Assembly: GCA_029378245.1 (NCBI GenBank)
Contig: JARKIF010000014.1
Coordinates: 434,001 to 498,000 of the forward strand
DNA: 64,000 nucleotides
DNA from: Roridomyces roridus
Lineage: Eukaryota > Basidiomycota > Agaricomycetes > Agaricales > Mycenaceae
Reading direction: 5' to 3'
The notes under the pieces were generated by a model that saw only the letters and a list, made by a program, of their open reading frames with translations, was not told where the DNA came from and did not search any database. Positions 23,574-35,707 of this stretch are shown here, in pieces; the first letter of the stretch is position 1, and every line of letters starts with the position of its first letter. The translations under genes and the position numbers were made by a program.

Positions 23574-26500
23574 ATGGCAGTCCTATCTCTTCCATTGAGC
23601 TTTACCAACTCGTTTTGGTCCCAGGACTTCCGTCGCGGTCTCGAGGTATTGTCAGACACGTCGCGCCATGTTCGTTCTGACCTCCTCGGACAGACTCTCT
23701 ATACCAAGCTAGAACAGGGCGCAGCGGAGAACGATGAAATTCTGGCTTTCGTTAGGGTGAGGGTCGCTGTAACCCCTGCCCGTCCTGTGTTGTTCACACC
23801 GTCGTATAGGCCCGCGCCATTGCAGAGCGCCAGCAGGCGGATGCACTGTCCAATCCGGGGCTGACCGGTCCAGCCGGTGAGCTCGTTGTTTGAACCCTGA
23901 TCTCCGTGTGTTGTAACTCCGCCGCGTAGGCAAGGGTTTCGGTACAGATGACGGCGCATCATTGTTGATGGCCTTTCGCGGGCTTCAGGCAGAGTCCGTT
24001 AATCAGGGACAGGCCCACAAGACCATTGCGACAGAGCTCGAGACCTTGGTCGCCGACCCCTTCGATCTCTGGGCCAAAGGATACAAGGACCGTCTCCATC
24101 AATCACGCGCGTCCGTCGTGGACCACTATTTGCGCTCTTATGAGCAGGCCCAGGGCGAAGTTGCCAAGTTGAAGCATCAATACTTGGCCAAAACACGCCG
24201 TGCCGACGAGGCCGAGGACGAGTGAGTCGTGACGGCGTCCCATCACCGTGTCCCCGTGCTTATGTCCATGTAGTGCCAAATTCGCCCCCAACAGTGTTGG
24301 ACGTGACACTTACACCACCTCCCCCCGCACCCGCCCCGTCGATGGCCACCGCTCGCCTGTGCGTACGCCTAGCGTGTCTGAGCGAATTGCTCAGCGTCTT
24401 CGTGAAATCCAGAAAAGTGCAGTGGCAGCAACAGCGACGACTTCAGGAAAGGAAGTGGCAGACGAGGAAGAGAAACCGGTCGTCAAGGTTGACAAGGGTA
24501 AAGGCAAAGCGGTTGATGAAGAGCCACCCATTGTCGCCTCCCCGCCGCCCATGTCGCCCATGCTTCCCCCAAGCAAGTTAGAAATTCCCGGATCACCTAT
24601 GCCGCCCATGCCACCCCCGCCGATGTTGCTCGCCGGCCTTTCATTGCCCCCGATTGCCATTTCACAACTTTTGACCAGGGCAGCCGGTGAGTACCTTGGA
24701 GTATGTGACGATACGCGCTCTGATTATATGTAGCTGAACTTCCTCTCCGCCCTGTGCGCTTCCCTTTACTCGGGGAATATCCGAACTGTTTTACGGGCGA
24801 GGAGTTTGTTGCGTGGTTAAACGCGAATGTCGATGGGTTTGGAGGCAGTCTTGATCGTGCAGAGGATGCTGCCACGGAGCTTACCGAACGGGATAACCTG
24901 CTCCGCCGAGTCGGCGAGTTCGGCAATGCTTTCGAGCACTCGGACGAAGCGTTTTACCAGTTCCGCCCCAAGGCTTTCGGTCTCGGTGATCTCGAAAACA
25001 AGGCCGCTGTCGCCTCTCCGATCAAGGCTGGCCCTGATACGTTTGTCAAACGGACCAACACCTTTGTTAGTCTGGTCAGCAAAGCTCTCACTGCCCAGAA
25101 CGGGGCAGAACCTGCATACGTCAAAGCGCGCCAAGAGGCCGATCAGGCTGACAACGTTTATCGCGTCGCGACACGCAAGCTCGATCGCCAGAGGCTTGCT
25201 CTCGAGGACCACGTCGAAGACACGTTGAAGCTCCTTCAGCGTTGGGAGATGGAAAGGCTCCGGGCCGTCAAGACTGTGCTCCTGCAATACCATGGCACGT
25301 TGTTGAACCTGCCCAAGGCCCTCGAACCGTCCAACGAGCGTTCGGCGACGCTCATCTCAGCCTTCTTGCCCGAGTCGGACCTCTCAGCCCTCATTGAGCG
25401 GTATCGGACTGGCCCATACCGGCCCGTCGCTCAAATCTACGAGTCTGTTTCGCACGTGGAGGCCGACGTCGTTTTCGGAATCGACCTCCGTTGGGCAGAT
25501 CGCGGTTGGGACTTGGTGGGCAACGGGGAAGCTCGTAAACACGATATCCCGCCTGTGATTACGGGGCTTCTCGCGGGCCTCACGACTGCGTATGCTCGCC
25601 TCCCTAACGATATCGGTGCGTGCATCATCTGCTCTTTTTCCTACAGATAACTCAAACTTGAACATAGAGAAAAGGAAATCCTGGATCTACGAAGTTCCCC
25701 TTCCTGCGCTCCATCAACTACGCGAGGAATTGAACGCTGTGCCCATCGAGGAGCCCGTGCCGCCCACGGTCTTTGAAAAATATGATGCCCCGGTGATCGC
25801 CGGTACGATCAAGCTCTGGCTTCTCGAGCTGGATCCTCCGCTCCTCTTGTGGGAAGGCTGGGACGAGTTCCGCAAGCTGTACCCTAGCGTTGGCGCTGCG
25901 GCCAAGAATGAGGGCGACGATCAAGCCCAGCACATATCCGATCTCAGCGCGGCTTTACTGAGATTACCGCGGGTTCACTTGCTTGTTCTTGATGCCATTG
26001 TCGGCCACCTTCGAAAGTCTGTCTCACTTTCTCTTCTTTTGTGTACTGGTTGTTGACTGCTAGCAGCTTGATGGACTCGACCAACGTCGAAGAGACTGAG
26101 GAAGTGTTTATCACCAAGTTGGCTCTGTCCGTGGGGCGGACCGTTATACGACCGAAATTCGAGTCGGAGCTCTCTATTCAGGATCGCCATCCTACCTGCA
26201 AGTTTTTGTTTTCATTTAGTCTGCCTGTGGCTCATTCGTCTCCAGTGCTCTTGATGGACCTCGTCAAGAACTATGCGGCTATCCTGCCCCCAGTTCTCAC
26301 ACGCAAAAAACGTGACTCGGATCAGCATCAGCGCAAGATTCCACTGCGCAAGAGGACGGCGCCGATTGACATGCGATTGAGCCGAAGCAGGATTTCCGTT
26401 GGCGCGGATACGACTCAGTTGCTGGCTGCTCAGAAACTGGCACAAAATCCGTCTTTGCATCGCTCTTCCCGATCCATAGATGCTTCGGCTGCCGCTCAAA

Positions 26501-27227
26501 TCCCTGCCGTCCCGCCGATGCCCCCGGCTCTTCCGGCCGTCAAGGAGGCAGAGGCGGCCCCGCTCGTGCCGCCTCCCCCGCCACCTGCACTTGTGCCTCC
26601 TCCTCCCCCGCTGGAGAAGCTTCTGCAGGTCCCTCCACCTCCACCACCTGCCGTCCCGGCACCGCCACCGGCATCATCGCCATCGCCATCACCGACTCCA
26701 ACTCCGTTTGTTGCTCCCCCTCCTCCGCCACCTCTTTTCAAAGAGCCACCGCCTGAAACTGACGATGACCTTCCGCCCCGTCCCACGTTCAAGGAGCCAC
26801 CTCCGGAAGTCGAACCTAATACCCCACCGAGGCCCAAGTTTGCCGATCCGCCGCCGGAAGAACCCGAGACGGTGGTGATCCCACCTACCCCTCAGAAAAA
26901 GCCTAGTCGCGTGGGATCACCCGTCGGGTCCCGGAGTTCTTCGCCTGCCAACGACGGACGTGTTTCGCTGTCTCGGTCGTCCTCTGGGCAGGTCCGTGGC
27001 CCTCGCGTGGCCAAAGGTCCTAGGTCACCGACTGCAGGAAGTGTCTCGTCCATGGTGTCTAATATCAACCGCAAGAATTCGATTGGCTCTCCCCCGGGGA
27101 GCCCGGGCCTTAAGCGCATGTCCGGCAGCCCTGGCAGCAGGCCTTCCAGTGTTCTCGGCCGGGCTGCCGCCTTTTCTACTCGCACGATGGAGTCTGACGC
27201 GGAGGATAATGTGGTCGAGAGGAAGTG
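23574..27227 (+). CDS. RGD2: F-BAR/DEP/RhoGAP protein, Rgd2-like
   Basis: GTPase-activating protein for Rho-family GTPases with a membrane-binding F-BAR domain, expected at sites of polarised growth or septation. In order: F-BAR first part (SFTNSFWSQDFRRGLEVL, SLLMAFRGLQAESVNQGQAH); a low-complexity insert with PPPMSPMLPPS; a DEP domain (FTGEEFVAWLNANVDGFGGS, EFGNAFEHSDEAFYQF); F-BAR second part (YVKARQEADQADNVYRVATR, LLQRWEMERLRAVKTVLL); RhoGAP (IYESVSHVEADVVFGI onward, VFEKYDAPVIAGTIKLWLLE, LMDLVKNYAAILPPV); then a long polyproline tail with PPPPPP blocks and Ser-rich repeats, ending EDNVVERK. About nine introns and roughly 1,050 residues. The split F-BAR around DEP is the known Rgd2 layout. 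The polyproline tail could bind SH3 or profilin (inference). Confidence 0.85.
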
Positions 27228-27319
27228 AAACGAACTTTTTTGATTGCAGTAAATTATCGATTCGATGGTCTCGATGGTCCGCCATACATGTCTATACTAC
27301 AATATGCTAAGGTTCTATG

Positions 27320-30300
27320 CTACACGTTGTGTGAAGAGATCAAGGTCTGGTATTCTCCGCAATCCAGACCAATGTGCGCAGGCACGGTACAAGAGGCGCA
27401 AATGTCCAGTGAACAGTCTGGGCAAGTGAAGATTGTCCCAGCGCTCTCCCCGACGCGATAAACGACGGGGCAACCGCGAGGGCAGAATTGAAAACTGGCT
27501 CGGGAAGAACGAATAAACTCGGAAAGCGAGCGTTCAAAAAGCCATTCTCGATCTGCGATGGGCAACTGGGACAGAATGACGGAGATGGGGATCGGCGCGA
27601 GGCAGAGTGAGCTGGAGCTCGGTTCCCTGGCCACACACATTGGGGCGTGAAATTCAAGCCCAGGCACAGGACGCAAGAGGAGTTTCAAACACGAGGAGCA
27701 GTAAATATGCGTGCATGGCAAGGAAAAGCACTCTGCGGGCTCCGAGTCAGAGTGACAGAGGCAACAGTCACCTGTGCCTTGATCGGTGCTCAAAGCACCG
27801 AGACGATTCTCCACGTCGGTTTTTGAGTCGCCCAATGCTATGATCTGGAGACGATGCACATCAAACAGGACTTTTGTTTCTCCAAACTCGTCCTGCAAAG
27901 ACTGCAAACCTCCATTCAATAGGGCCGGCAATATGCCTTGGCCCACGGGTAGACAATGACGTTTGGCGTGCAAGGTTCTGAGTAGCCGGGAAAGTTGTTT
28001 GTCTCCTGCTGATTTGTCACCCCAAATACGCAAGGCCAGACGTGCTTTGTCGCAACGGATGTGAAAGGAATTCTGGTTGTTGATGCGGGCGAGAGCGTCC
28101 TCAGCAGGGCGCGTTTCAAAATAAGGATCCCAGTGGGGCAGATCGGAACCAAAAATCAGGTCTTGGACGCGTTTAGGCCACCGGGACCACCGCGTTCGAG
28201 TTTCGGCCATAAACTGTGAACGCAGGGTGGGTCCTCGTAACAATCTATCTGACATCCTGATGCCTCCTCGCGCAAGCGATCGAGATCGACTCGAATGACA
28301 TCCAAGACCGCCTTTGAGCAAGTGTGTTTTGAATATGAACACGACTGAACGGAGAGAAGTCCTGGACCCAGGAAATCCAACGATGTCTTGTTCATGCTCA
28401 AGGCATTCTTGGCCATCTCTTCGGTGGGGAAGTCGGCAAAGGCGGTCACTTTCGAGTCGGAGGGAAGGGTTGGCAGCACCTCAAATGAAGTCACTGGACC
28501 AAAGTCGTTCAAGCAACCCAAGATATTTTGCTCTTGGGAGTCTACGTAGTTTGGCGGATTTAATGAGACAGAGGACACTCCAGTACAGAACGAAAGGAGC
28601 TCGTCTCTGTTAACTGTTGGAGGCAGACCGTCCAGACGCACGGGGAATGAATGTTTCTGGGTTGATTTTCGGTACTCGGCAGTGATCTTGCGTGCTCCGT
28701 ACAACATTCCATGGAGCCTGGCGCTTTCGTCCTTGGCCTGCCGCACACTGGGGTAGAACGCCCACCCACTGACAGTCGGAGCACTCCAAACGACCTTGAC
28801 TTGAGCCCCGGATTCATGAGCGACTCCCTTGACGCAACCGACGGTGGCAAGCTTCGCACATATCGCTTGGCCATCGACGATCATTCCGTTGAGACCGACC
28901 CTCGCGTCGGAAGCCTCGGAATAGTCCGCGAAGCGTATATGTGCTTCAACACCTGCCAGCCGTCAAGCGGAATGTGGTGTCTTCCACTGCGCCATAGGGT
29001 TCCGCCAGTTCGAGAAGGGCGTCGCGGCTAATGCCAGCGGGGTAGTTTGAGAGAATCAAGGTTTCCGAGTCGAACGGGCTTACTACCTTCTCGGGAACGC
29101 CGCTAGCGCCGAATTGGACCTTGCAGTGATGGATCAACTGCTCAGAAAAACTCGGTTCCTCGGAGACCCGGACAGGACCACTCGGAGCTGCCTATAAGGA
29201 ATTTAGTCTCATTGTAGGATGACACGAAAAGAACCAACCTGGGGGGCGGCTGGCTCATCGGAACTGATTGGTTCTGGCTTTGCTTCTTGGTCGTGGCGAA
29301 ACCAACAAGCATCGCCGCGTGGACAATAACCCTGGCCAAAATATAGGCAATTCCCCTTCCTCGTTCTTCGCGCATTCGATTGTGTCTCCGGCCAAGGACG
29401 AGTCCATGAATCATCCACTGGGACAGCGTCGTCTTCCCGGTTTCTCTCGTTCGGCCAGGGACGATTCCAAGATTGCTCCGTTGCGGTCGCGTCCTCCGGC
29501 GCACCCCATCCAGTTTCCGGCTGACCGTCGGTATTCTGATGGTCCGTCCCATACGACCAACTGGTCTCGGTAGGTTCAGTATATTGCCCGGCTTCGCGGG
29601 AAGAAGAGGCGACTGGAACGTCTGCTTCGCCCCATTTGGATGCTGCCTGCTCGTCAGGGTCCCCAAGCCACATCCTCACTCCAGGATGCGCCATTTCCGA
29701 CTGGAGGCTTCCGCTGTTTGGTTGAAGGGGCCGACACTTCTTCGCTCCATGGGGACGCGACTTGACCCCATGGACTGTCGTCGGCATCTCGACCCCAAGA
29801 AGCGTTATCGTCTTCCTCGACGGGTGCTTGCTGGTCCGATCCCCATGTAAGGTTTTCTTCTACCTCTGCAAACCAATCCGTCCCCTTCTCTCGAGACTCC
29901 GTCCCCTGCGCAGCCTTTGGACTCTCTTCATGAAGGAACCGACATTTATCGCGATTCCGACATTTGCTCTGGAACAGACACTTGCGATTAGTAGCGTCAG
30001 ACAGCGCTGGCTTGAGTTTCTGTTGCTCAGGTCATCGTGGGCAAATATGCATGAATCCCCCCTGGCACATGCGGGGAAGTATTTGCACCGTGCACGAGCC
30101 TTTGACGTGGACGCGCGCTGAGTGCAACTGCAGCGATCTCCCAATTCGCACACCCCGCTTGAGATGAATCTACAGACGGGTTGGCTAGCAGAGCCAGGGG
30201 CATCTGCTTCGGAAAAGCGGATCCAATCGTCAACGCCCTCAAAGTCCTGAGAAGGAATGGGAGAGAAGGACGGCATAGGATCATTGTGCGGCATGGTGCA

Positions 30301-30807
30301 CGAATTTCCGCAACTGCATTGTCCTGTGGTTTCATAACTGCAAGCTTCGAAGACCTGCGCTGAGCTTGAGAAGCTGGGTGATGGGGGCAAGGGATGAGAC
30401 GCGGGGAAAGCTCTGCGGCATTGGTGCTAGAGTCTTTTGCACTCAAAGGAGGGCTGGCCACCGGCGCAGTCTCGTGTAGAAAAGGACAATTTTGGCCGTT
30501 TCTGCAGGTCCCTTGGCGGAAATATATGCAGGGTTCAGTGAGCTTATTTTCTGGCGCTAGAGTGAATTCACTAGATGTACGTGGTTATATACTTTCAATT
30601 ACCATTATGAGAGAACCTGCACTTGTCGCCTTGGGTGCAACGACCTTGCGAAAAAAAGATGCACGAGGGACGACGCCCCCGATCGCCAGGCGGAATGTTC
30701 TCGACAGGATGAGAGAAGGTGGGATGCTGCCAATAGGATGGACATGTGTGGCTGTGGTGGCAACCAGAGTTATTGCACAGTGAAGGAGGAGCAGAGTAGT
30801 GGGCCAT
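27320..30807 (-). CDS. CCCH-array / RRM / RING-IBR protein, no RING2 (frameshifted)
   Basis: Large RNA-binding and RBR-type protein. N-terminal CCCH fingers in order: CIFFSQGRCTQGDKCRFSH, CIYFRQGTCRNGQNCPFLH, CSYETTGQCSCGNSCTMPH, a degenerate one (CRFISSGVCELGDRC with no His), CKYFPACARGDSCIFAH, CLFQSKCRNRDKCRFLH and CLYFGQGYCPRGDACWFRH. An RRM (TLILSNYPAGISRDALLELA, EAHIRFADY) and a second RRM-like part (FPVRLDGLPPTVNRDELL) follow, then RING1 (CCLC, PCTHIYCSSC) and an IBR (FQFCPRGC, FTCPDCSLDICASC). The protein stops at 27320 just after the IBR, with no catalytic RING2. Frame breaks appear at about 28955, 28190-28260 and 30380-30400. The start at 30807 (MAHYSAPPSL) is my choice; an upstream ATG at 31056 is possible but would overlap the divergent gene. 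Confidence 0.65.
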
Positions 30808-31054
30808 TGAGAAGAGCTGTGAAGTGTGTGGCCCAAAACGGTCACCCACCCTCACGTGAGGTACCCATCTTACACTTTCAACGCGTCGCGACAGGTCGCG
30901 ACACGCTTCGGCTATAAGCGGATCTGCCTTATCGGAGAGGACCTCCGCAGCGGAGTACCACGTGGAATGACGAGCTTGTGGAAACCGCCTGTTGGAAATG
31001 TTGGCCGGCATGGCAAAACGGTTTTCAACAGGGCAATCTCTCGACTTGACTCCC

Positions 31055-33269
31055 ATGGGCGAAAAATCTCTCCTCCCTCAGTCGACCCCACGGCAAGAAC
31101 CAGGGCGTCGTTACCGCTATCTTCTGGCAACCACGCTCGTCGTCATCTCCTTTTATCTGCTCTCGCGCGACAATGCTCTCTATCTCAACGTTGGCCGCGG
31201 CCAACACCTAGCTGCAGGCTGCTCCCAGGTCGCCCCCGTCACTCCGGAGCGCAATGCTGAGCTGCTCGGAAAGTTCAGCGACGTTATTGGCACACCGGAT
31301 TTCAAGACCAAGGCTATCGACTGGCTAGCAGGCGCTGTTCAGGTCCCGTTCGTCTTGTGAGTTCATACCGATCCCGTGCAGGTCCTGACGCTGTGCAGCA
31401 CCGAAGTTTTCGATGCGATGCCGGATCCTGGTCAGGACTCCCGCTGGGAGGCGTTCGGACCGTTCCACGACTACTTGCTTAACGCCTTCCCGCTCGTGTA
31501 CGTGGCTAGACTACGATTGCGTACAAGTAGTGATACTTTGACAGGCATTCCACGCTATCCTTGACCAAGGTCAACACGTATGGTCTCCTCTTCGAATGGA
31601 CTGGTTCAGACTCGTCGCTGAAACCTATCCTGCTCGCGGGACACCAAGGTTTGCCTTCTTGAGGTCAGAGTTGATTCTGAATGCTGCCTAGATGTCGTGC
31701 CAGTAGAGCCAAAAACTTATGCAGACTGGACGCATCCGCCCTATTCGGGATACTATGATGGTGAATTTGTCCAATTTGCAGTTTCGTTGGTCTAACGGTG
31801 CGCAGGCGAATTCATCTGGGGTCGTGGCAGCTCGGACGACAAGAGTGGGCTCATTGGCATCATGTGCGTTGCTTCCGTCCAAAGAGCAGCTTGTGTTAAT
31901 AAATCCACCAGGACGTCCATTGAGACTTTGATTGGTCTCGACTTCAAGCCGACACGTACTGTTGTACTCGCGTTTGGTTTCGACGAAGAAGCCTCGGGGC
32001 GCCATGGCGCAGGCGCACTCGGGGAAGCGATGAGAGATATTTACGGCGACAACCATCCTTTTGCTCTCATTGTCGACGAGGGTGGCGGATTTGCAGAAAG
32101 CTATGGAACAGTCGTTGCTACTCCCGCCGTGGCAGAGAAAGGTTATTTGGATGTTCATGTCGAGGTGACTTCCCCTGGCGGCCATTCATCTATCCCGCCC
32201 GAACACACTGTGAGTAGAAACTCACCATTGACCTTGCATTGTTTGAATTATTTCAGACGATTGGTATTTTGGCTGCACTGTTAGTCGAGTACGACAACAA
32301 TCCGCATCCGTTCGAGCTTGTGAGTGCCCAAATATATACTGGTTCCCTGTTGATGTTGGATTAGTCCCGTGAATCCATCCCCTACAACACGCTGCAATGT
32401 CTCGCTGAGCATGGCGCGACGATGCCAAAGAGCTTCAAAAAGCTCATACAGCACTCGGCCCACTCGAAACACGCGCTACGCAAGCTCCAAGATGTGCTGC
32501 ACGAAGACAAGGCATACCGCAGCCTCATTGGGACCACGCAGGCAATCGACATTATCCAAGGTGGTGTGAAGAGCAATGCGCTTCCCGAGCAGGCTTACGC
32601 GCTTGTGAACCACCGCATCTCGACCCAGAGGTATGCACTATCATGTGTTTTGCATTCAGGATTTAAACCGGCAACGCAGCTCAGTGGCCGAGGTTCAGGC
32701 GCACGATACGGCGCTGCTCAAGGACCTGGCAACCAAATTTAACCTGACATTCACGGCCTTCGGAACCAAATTGACTGAGCCGCCTGCCTACGGGACCCTT
32801 GAAATTAAGGACGCATATGGCACGGCCCTCGCGCCTGCTCCGGTGTCGCCCATTCGAGGCGAAGGTTCGGAGGCTTATCAACTCCTCTCTGGAACGATCA
32901 AGTCCACGTTCAGTGCACACCGAGCCGGTTTGGCGGGACCCAAGGAAGTTATTGTTGCACCAGGAATGAGCACGGGAAACACCGGTGAGTTTCTTTGCCG
33001 CAGTGGCTTTGGATAGGCTGAACCTCGGGTATAGACACGCGGTATTACTGGCAGCTTTCCCGCAGCATCTTCCGGTGAGTGCAAAGCAGTTGATTGCAAG
33101 GCAGAATCTCAATTGTGCCAGGTATAACCATAAGAATACGATTGGGGCCGACAACCGCCTGCGCGGGGTGCATACGGTGAACGAAGCCATGTCAGCGGAG
33201 GCGCTTCTGGAGATGATTCGGTTCTTCTCGACATTGATTCTGAATGCAGACGAGTCGACGACGGTGTAG
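31055..33269 (+). CDS. CPS1: Carboxypeptidase S, M20 metallopeptidase (Cps1)
   Basis: Zinc carboxypeptidase that releases C-terminal residues from Gly-X peptides, normally delivered to the vacuole as a type II membrane protein. Start MGEKSLLPQSTPRQEPGRRY, then one signal-anchor helix (LLATTLVVISFYLLS, about residues 22-37). M20 metal and catalytic motifs are visible: LLAGHQDVVPV (His, Asp), WGRGSSDDKSG (bridging Asp), GFDEEASG (catalytic Glu and metal ligand), VDEGGG and PGMSTGNTDTRYYW. About eleven short introns and roughly 545 residues, normal for the family. The frame stays open across all inferred exons. Confidence 0.92.
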
Positions 33270-33398
33270 GGACAAGTAAGGACAAGTATGGTAGTTGTGC
33301 TGCGGACAATCGAGTGTGGGAAAAATAAACGCAAACTGTTGATGACGCAGTCGGCTTGTAAGCGTTTTACATGTCAGTCCACAACCGTGACGGTGACG

Positions 33399-33985
33399 AT
33401 GCCGCAGCCTGCCCGTCCCAACCATAAACACTCCGACTCTTCTCCACCAACTCTACACCCTGAACCAGCCTCCCGAATAATGTCATCTGTCCGGCGGACA
33501 CTGGCAAAACGCAGGGACCCTCAACCCGTGCCAACTTTTTCCGAACAGCGCCCCCCGACATCCTTTCGATACGACCCCACTGCTGCTCGGCCCACGGTAG
33601 AGCAGATAGCCCTGGGTCTGCACCTCTCTCGGACACCTCATATACGTGGTGGTTCGCCAAAGTACCCCGCACCCGCGTCACATCCCCAAATGACGCAGAA
33701 ACCAGTACCCTGCTGCCCCCTCCCCCCGCCCGTTCGTCTCTGAAAAAGCCGGCGCTTGGCTCGTCCTCTTCCACCGACATAACATCCACCACGCCTTCTA
33801 CACCACACTCCTCTGACCGGAGTAACACATCGCTGCGGACGCGATTTTCTCGTTTCCTGCCCGTGTCAGCGCGCGGCCCTCTACCCCAATCCACCGCTTC
33901 GTCGCCGCGCACGAGCTCGTCTGACCTGCAGACACCGAGGAAAAAGGCTGTCCGGTTTTCCAGTACAGTCAAGGGAGAGGATTAG
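33399..33985 (+). CDS. Small basic, Ser/Pro-rich protein of unknown function
   Basis: Two exons joined by an intron from about 33644 to 33690 (donor after HIR, acceptor ACGCAG), giving roughly 180 residues. Visible pieces: MSSVRRTLAKRRDPQPVP, ARPTVEQIALGLHLSRTPHI, PPPPARSSLKKPALGSSS, RTRFSRFLPVSA and the end PRKKAVRFSSTVKGED. A helix-like TVEQIALGLHLS and the basic KKAVRF end are the only motif-like parts. The start could also be the in-frame ATG at 33481. A 201-codon open frame on the opposite strand is a shadow of this gene. It is intrinsically disordered by composition; no function can be assigned. Confidence 0.5.
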
Positions 33986-34530
33986 CATATTTTTATTCAT
34001 ACTGTAGCAACACTGTTTTTTAAGGTATGTGCTGCTCTCGAGTAGGCTGCGCGTTTTCTAATGCATCTACAGACCTTTCGCCGCGCGCCACCCCCCGCCC
34101 TCCGGGCATTAGATATCATATTCACATTCAGCAATTGCTTCAATTAACTCACACGATGCATGTATTGTTATTACCATTATCTATTGGCTGGGATGTTGAA
34201 CATCGACGTCCGAAACCGGTCTTAACTAGCATCTACGCGCCCACTCGGGCTGTCTGGCGATGATATTTTAGTGAACCAAACTCCGGTTGCCCGTGAATAT
34301 CCGTCTCAAGGCGCTGAAAGGGGGTTGTTCAGTCGGATCTTGGATGCTACAAGCGCCCAAAGGTTTGGCCCCTGAAAATTCGGGATGCCGCCATGCGAGG
34401 AGAAACATTGGCGCCGACCAAGCCAGACAAGGTTTCCCAAGAATATTTCACCCTGCAAGGTCCGGACAGACGCGATGCATAACACCGATAAAACCGAACA
34501 GACAACACGATACCAAGCCGCCGAATACCA
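33986..34530. other. Intergenic, convergent 3' ends
   Basis: 545 bp between two convergent genes. No ORF, RNA or repeat I can support; one GC-rich patch (CCGCGCGCCACCCCCCGCCC, about 34080-34099) stands out only by composition. Confidence 0.5.
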
Positions 34531-35538
34531 CTATTTCCCCTCGTCGGTTCTCTTGACGAAGAATCCCGTCCGATGCCACCAGAGGTGTTCCTCAGGCTCG
34601 CCCTCTTTGCCCCAGACCTCCCACTCCGACCATGGACTGTTCCCTTCCTTATCCTGGAGCTGCTGAATCCATAAGTGTGTAGGGCGATCGAGGCGGCAAC
34701 CGTCGAAAGCGAGGCGCCAGATGGGTGTCCAGAAACGCTGCCAAAAGGCAACGTCCTTGCGGGGGCTCAAGACGTGTTCGTAGAAGAGCAGTTTCCCACC
34801 GGGGGCGAGAACATCATCGACGAGCCTTGCGAGCGTTTTCTGGGGGCTGGGGATGCTACAAAGGGTCATGATAGATAGCATTGTGTCCACCTGCAAGCCA
34901 GCGTTATCCAGCGCTTTTCGTATCGCCGCAGGATCCTCTGCGCCACAAGAGATGATGAGCAATGTCCCGTCCATCTCTGTGTAGCCCGCCGATTCTGCGC
35001 GGGAGCGGATTTCGTTGTGCATGAGTGCATTCGGCTCCAGTGCGACGTATGCAGTCACTGCATCACGTTCAAAGTATTGTATCGCGTGTCCGTGGCCTGT
35101 GAGTCTCATGTAGCAAAGGCCGTATGTGCTCGCATAGTGCGCCTACCTGCTCCAATGTCAAGTACAGTTTTCTTCGCGTGTGGTTTGATGAGACCGAGTT
35201 TGGTTGGCCGGGCGCCCTCAAAGTACCGGGTGAGCCGGCGTTAGTGAATCCGCGGGTATCTCACCTCGTCAGTCGGCGAAGAGAAGGCCGCCCAGACCTA
35301 AACGACCGCGTTCGTATGTTATTCTGTGAAATTTCGTGTACCCACCAGAGCCATAAATTGCCGAGAAAGGGCAGTTGGGCGAAAAATCAAGGACGGCTCG
35401 CGGATAATTGCCCCTACGCGTTAACCAGTTACTTGTGGGCCTGAACAAGCGGATGAGACTACCTAGGGTGGGCAAAGTGGCGACACGCAGAGCAGAAAAC
35501 AGGTCCGGCCAAATGCCGAAAGACGCAGCGAGCCTCAT
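34531..35538 (-). CDS. METTL7-like SAM-dependent methyltransferase
   Basis: Class I methyltransferase of the METTL7 type, usually anchored by a hydrophobic N-terminus. Start MRLAASFGIWPDLFSALRVA, spliced to GAIIREPSLIFRPTALSRQF, MALVWAAFSSPTDE and GARPTKLGLIKPHAKKTVLD-IGAG. The SAM-binding motif I is VLDIGAGHGHA, with motif II-like AYVALEPN and later GGKLLFYEHVLSPRKDVAFW. The end carries FWTPIWRLAFDGCRLDRPTH-LWI and WHRTGFFVKR, as in the family. Four introns of 45-55 nt, one with acceptor TTTGAG, rebuild the 5' half in frame. Substrate is unknown; animal METTL7 enzymes methylate thiols. Confidence 0.8.
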
Positions 35539-35707
35539 GGTTCAAGCAGTTGAGGGCCCAAGTATCTGCGGCCTGAACGCAGTTGTATTTGTAGGGGGAT
35601 GGTTGCTCCATCGAGAAAGAGAAATCTAATCGAGTGAGAGGATTTAGCAAGACGCCGCAAACAAGCGCTTAAAATATCAAATACAATATGTATGTGTACA
35701 AGTACAG

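Noticed and set aside
33367..33972. 201-codon minus-strand open frame
   Set aside because: The plus-strand reading has a matching GT-AG intron, a basic KKAVRF end and better composition.
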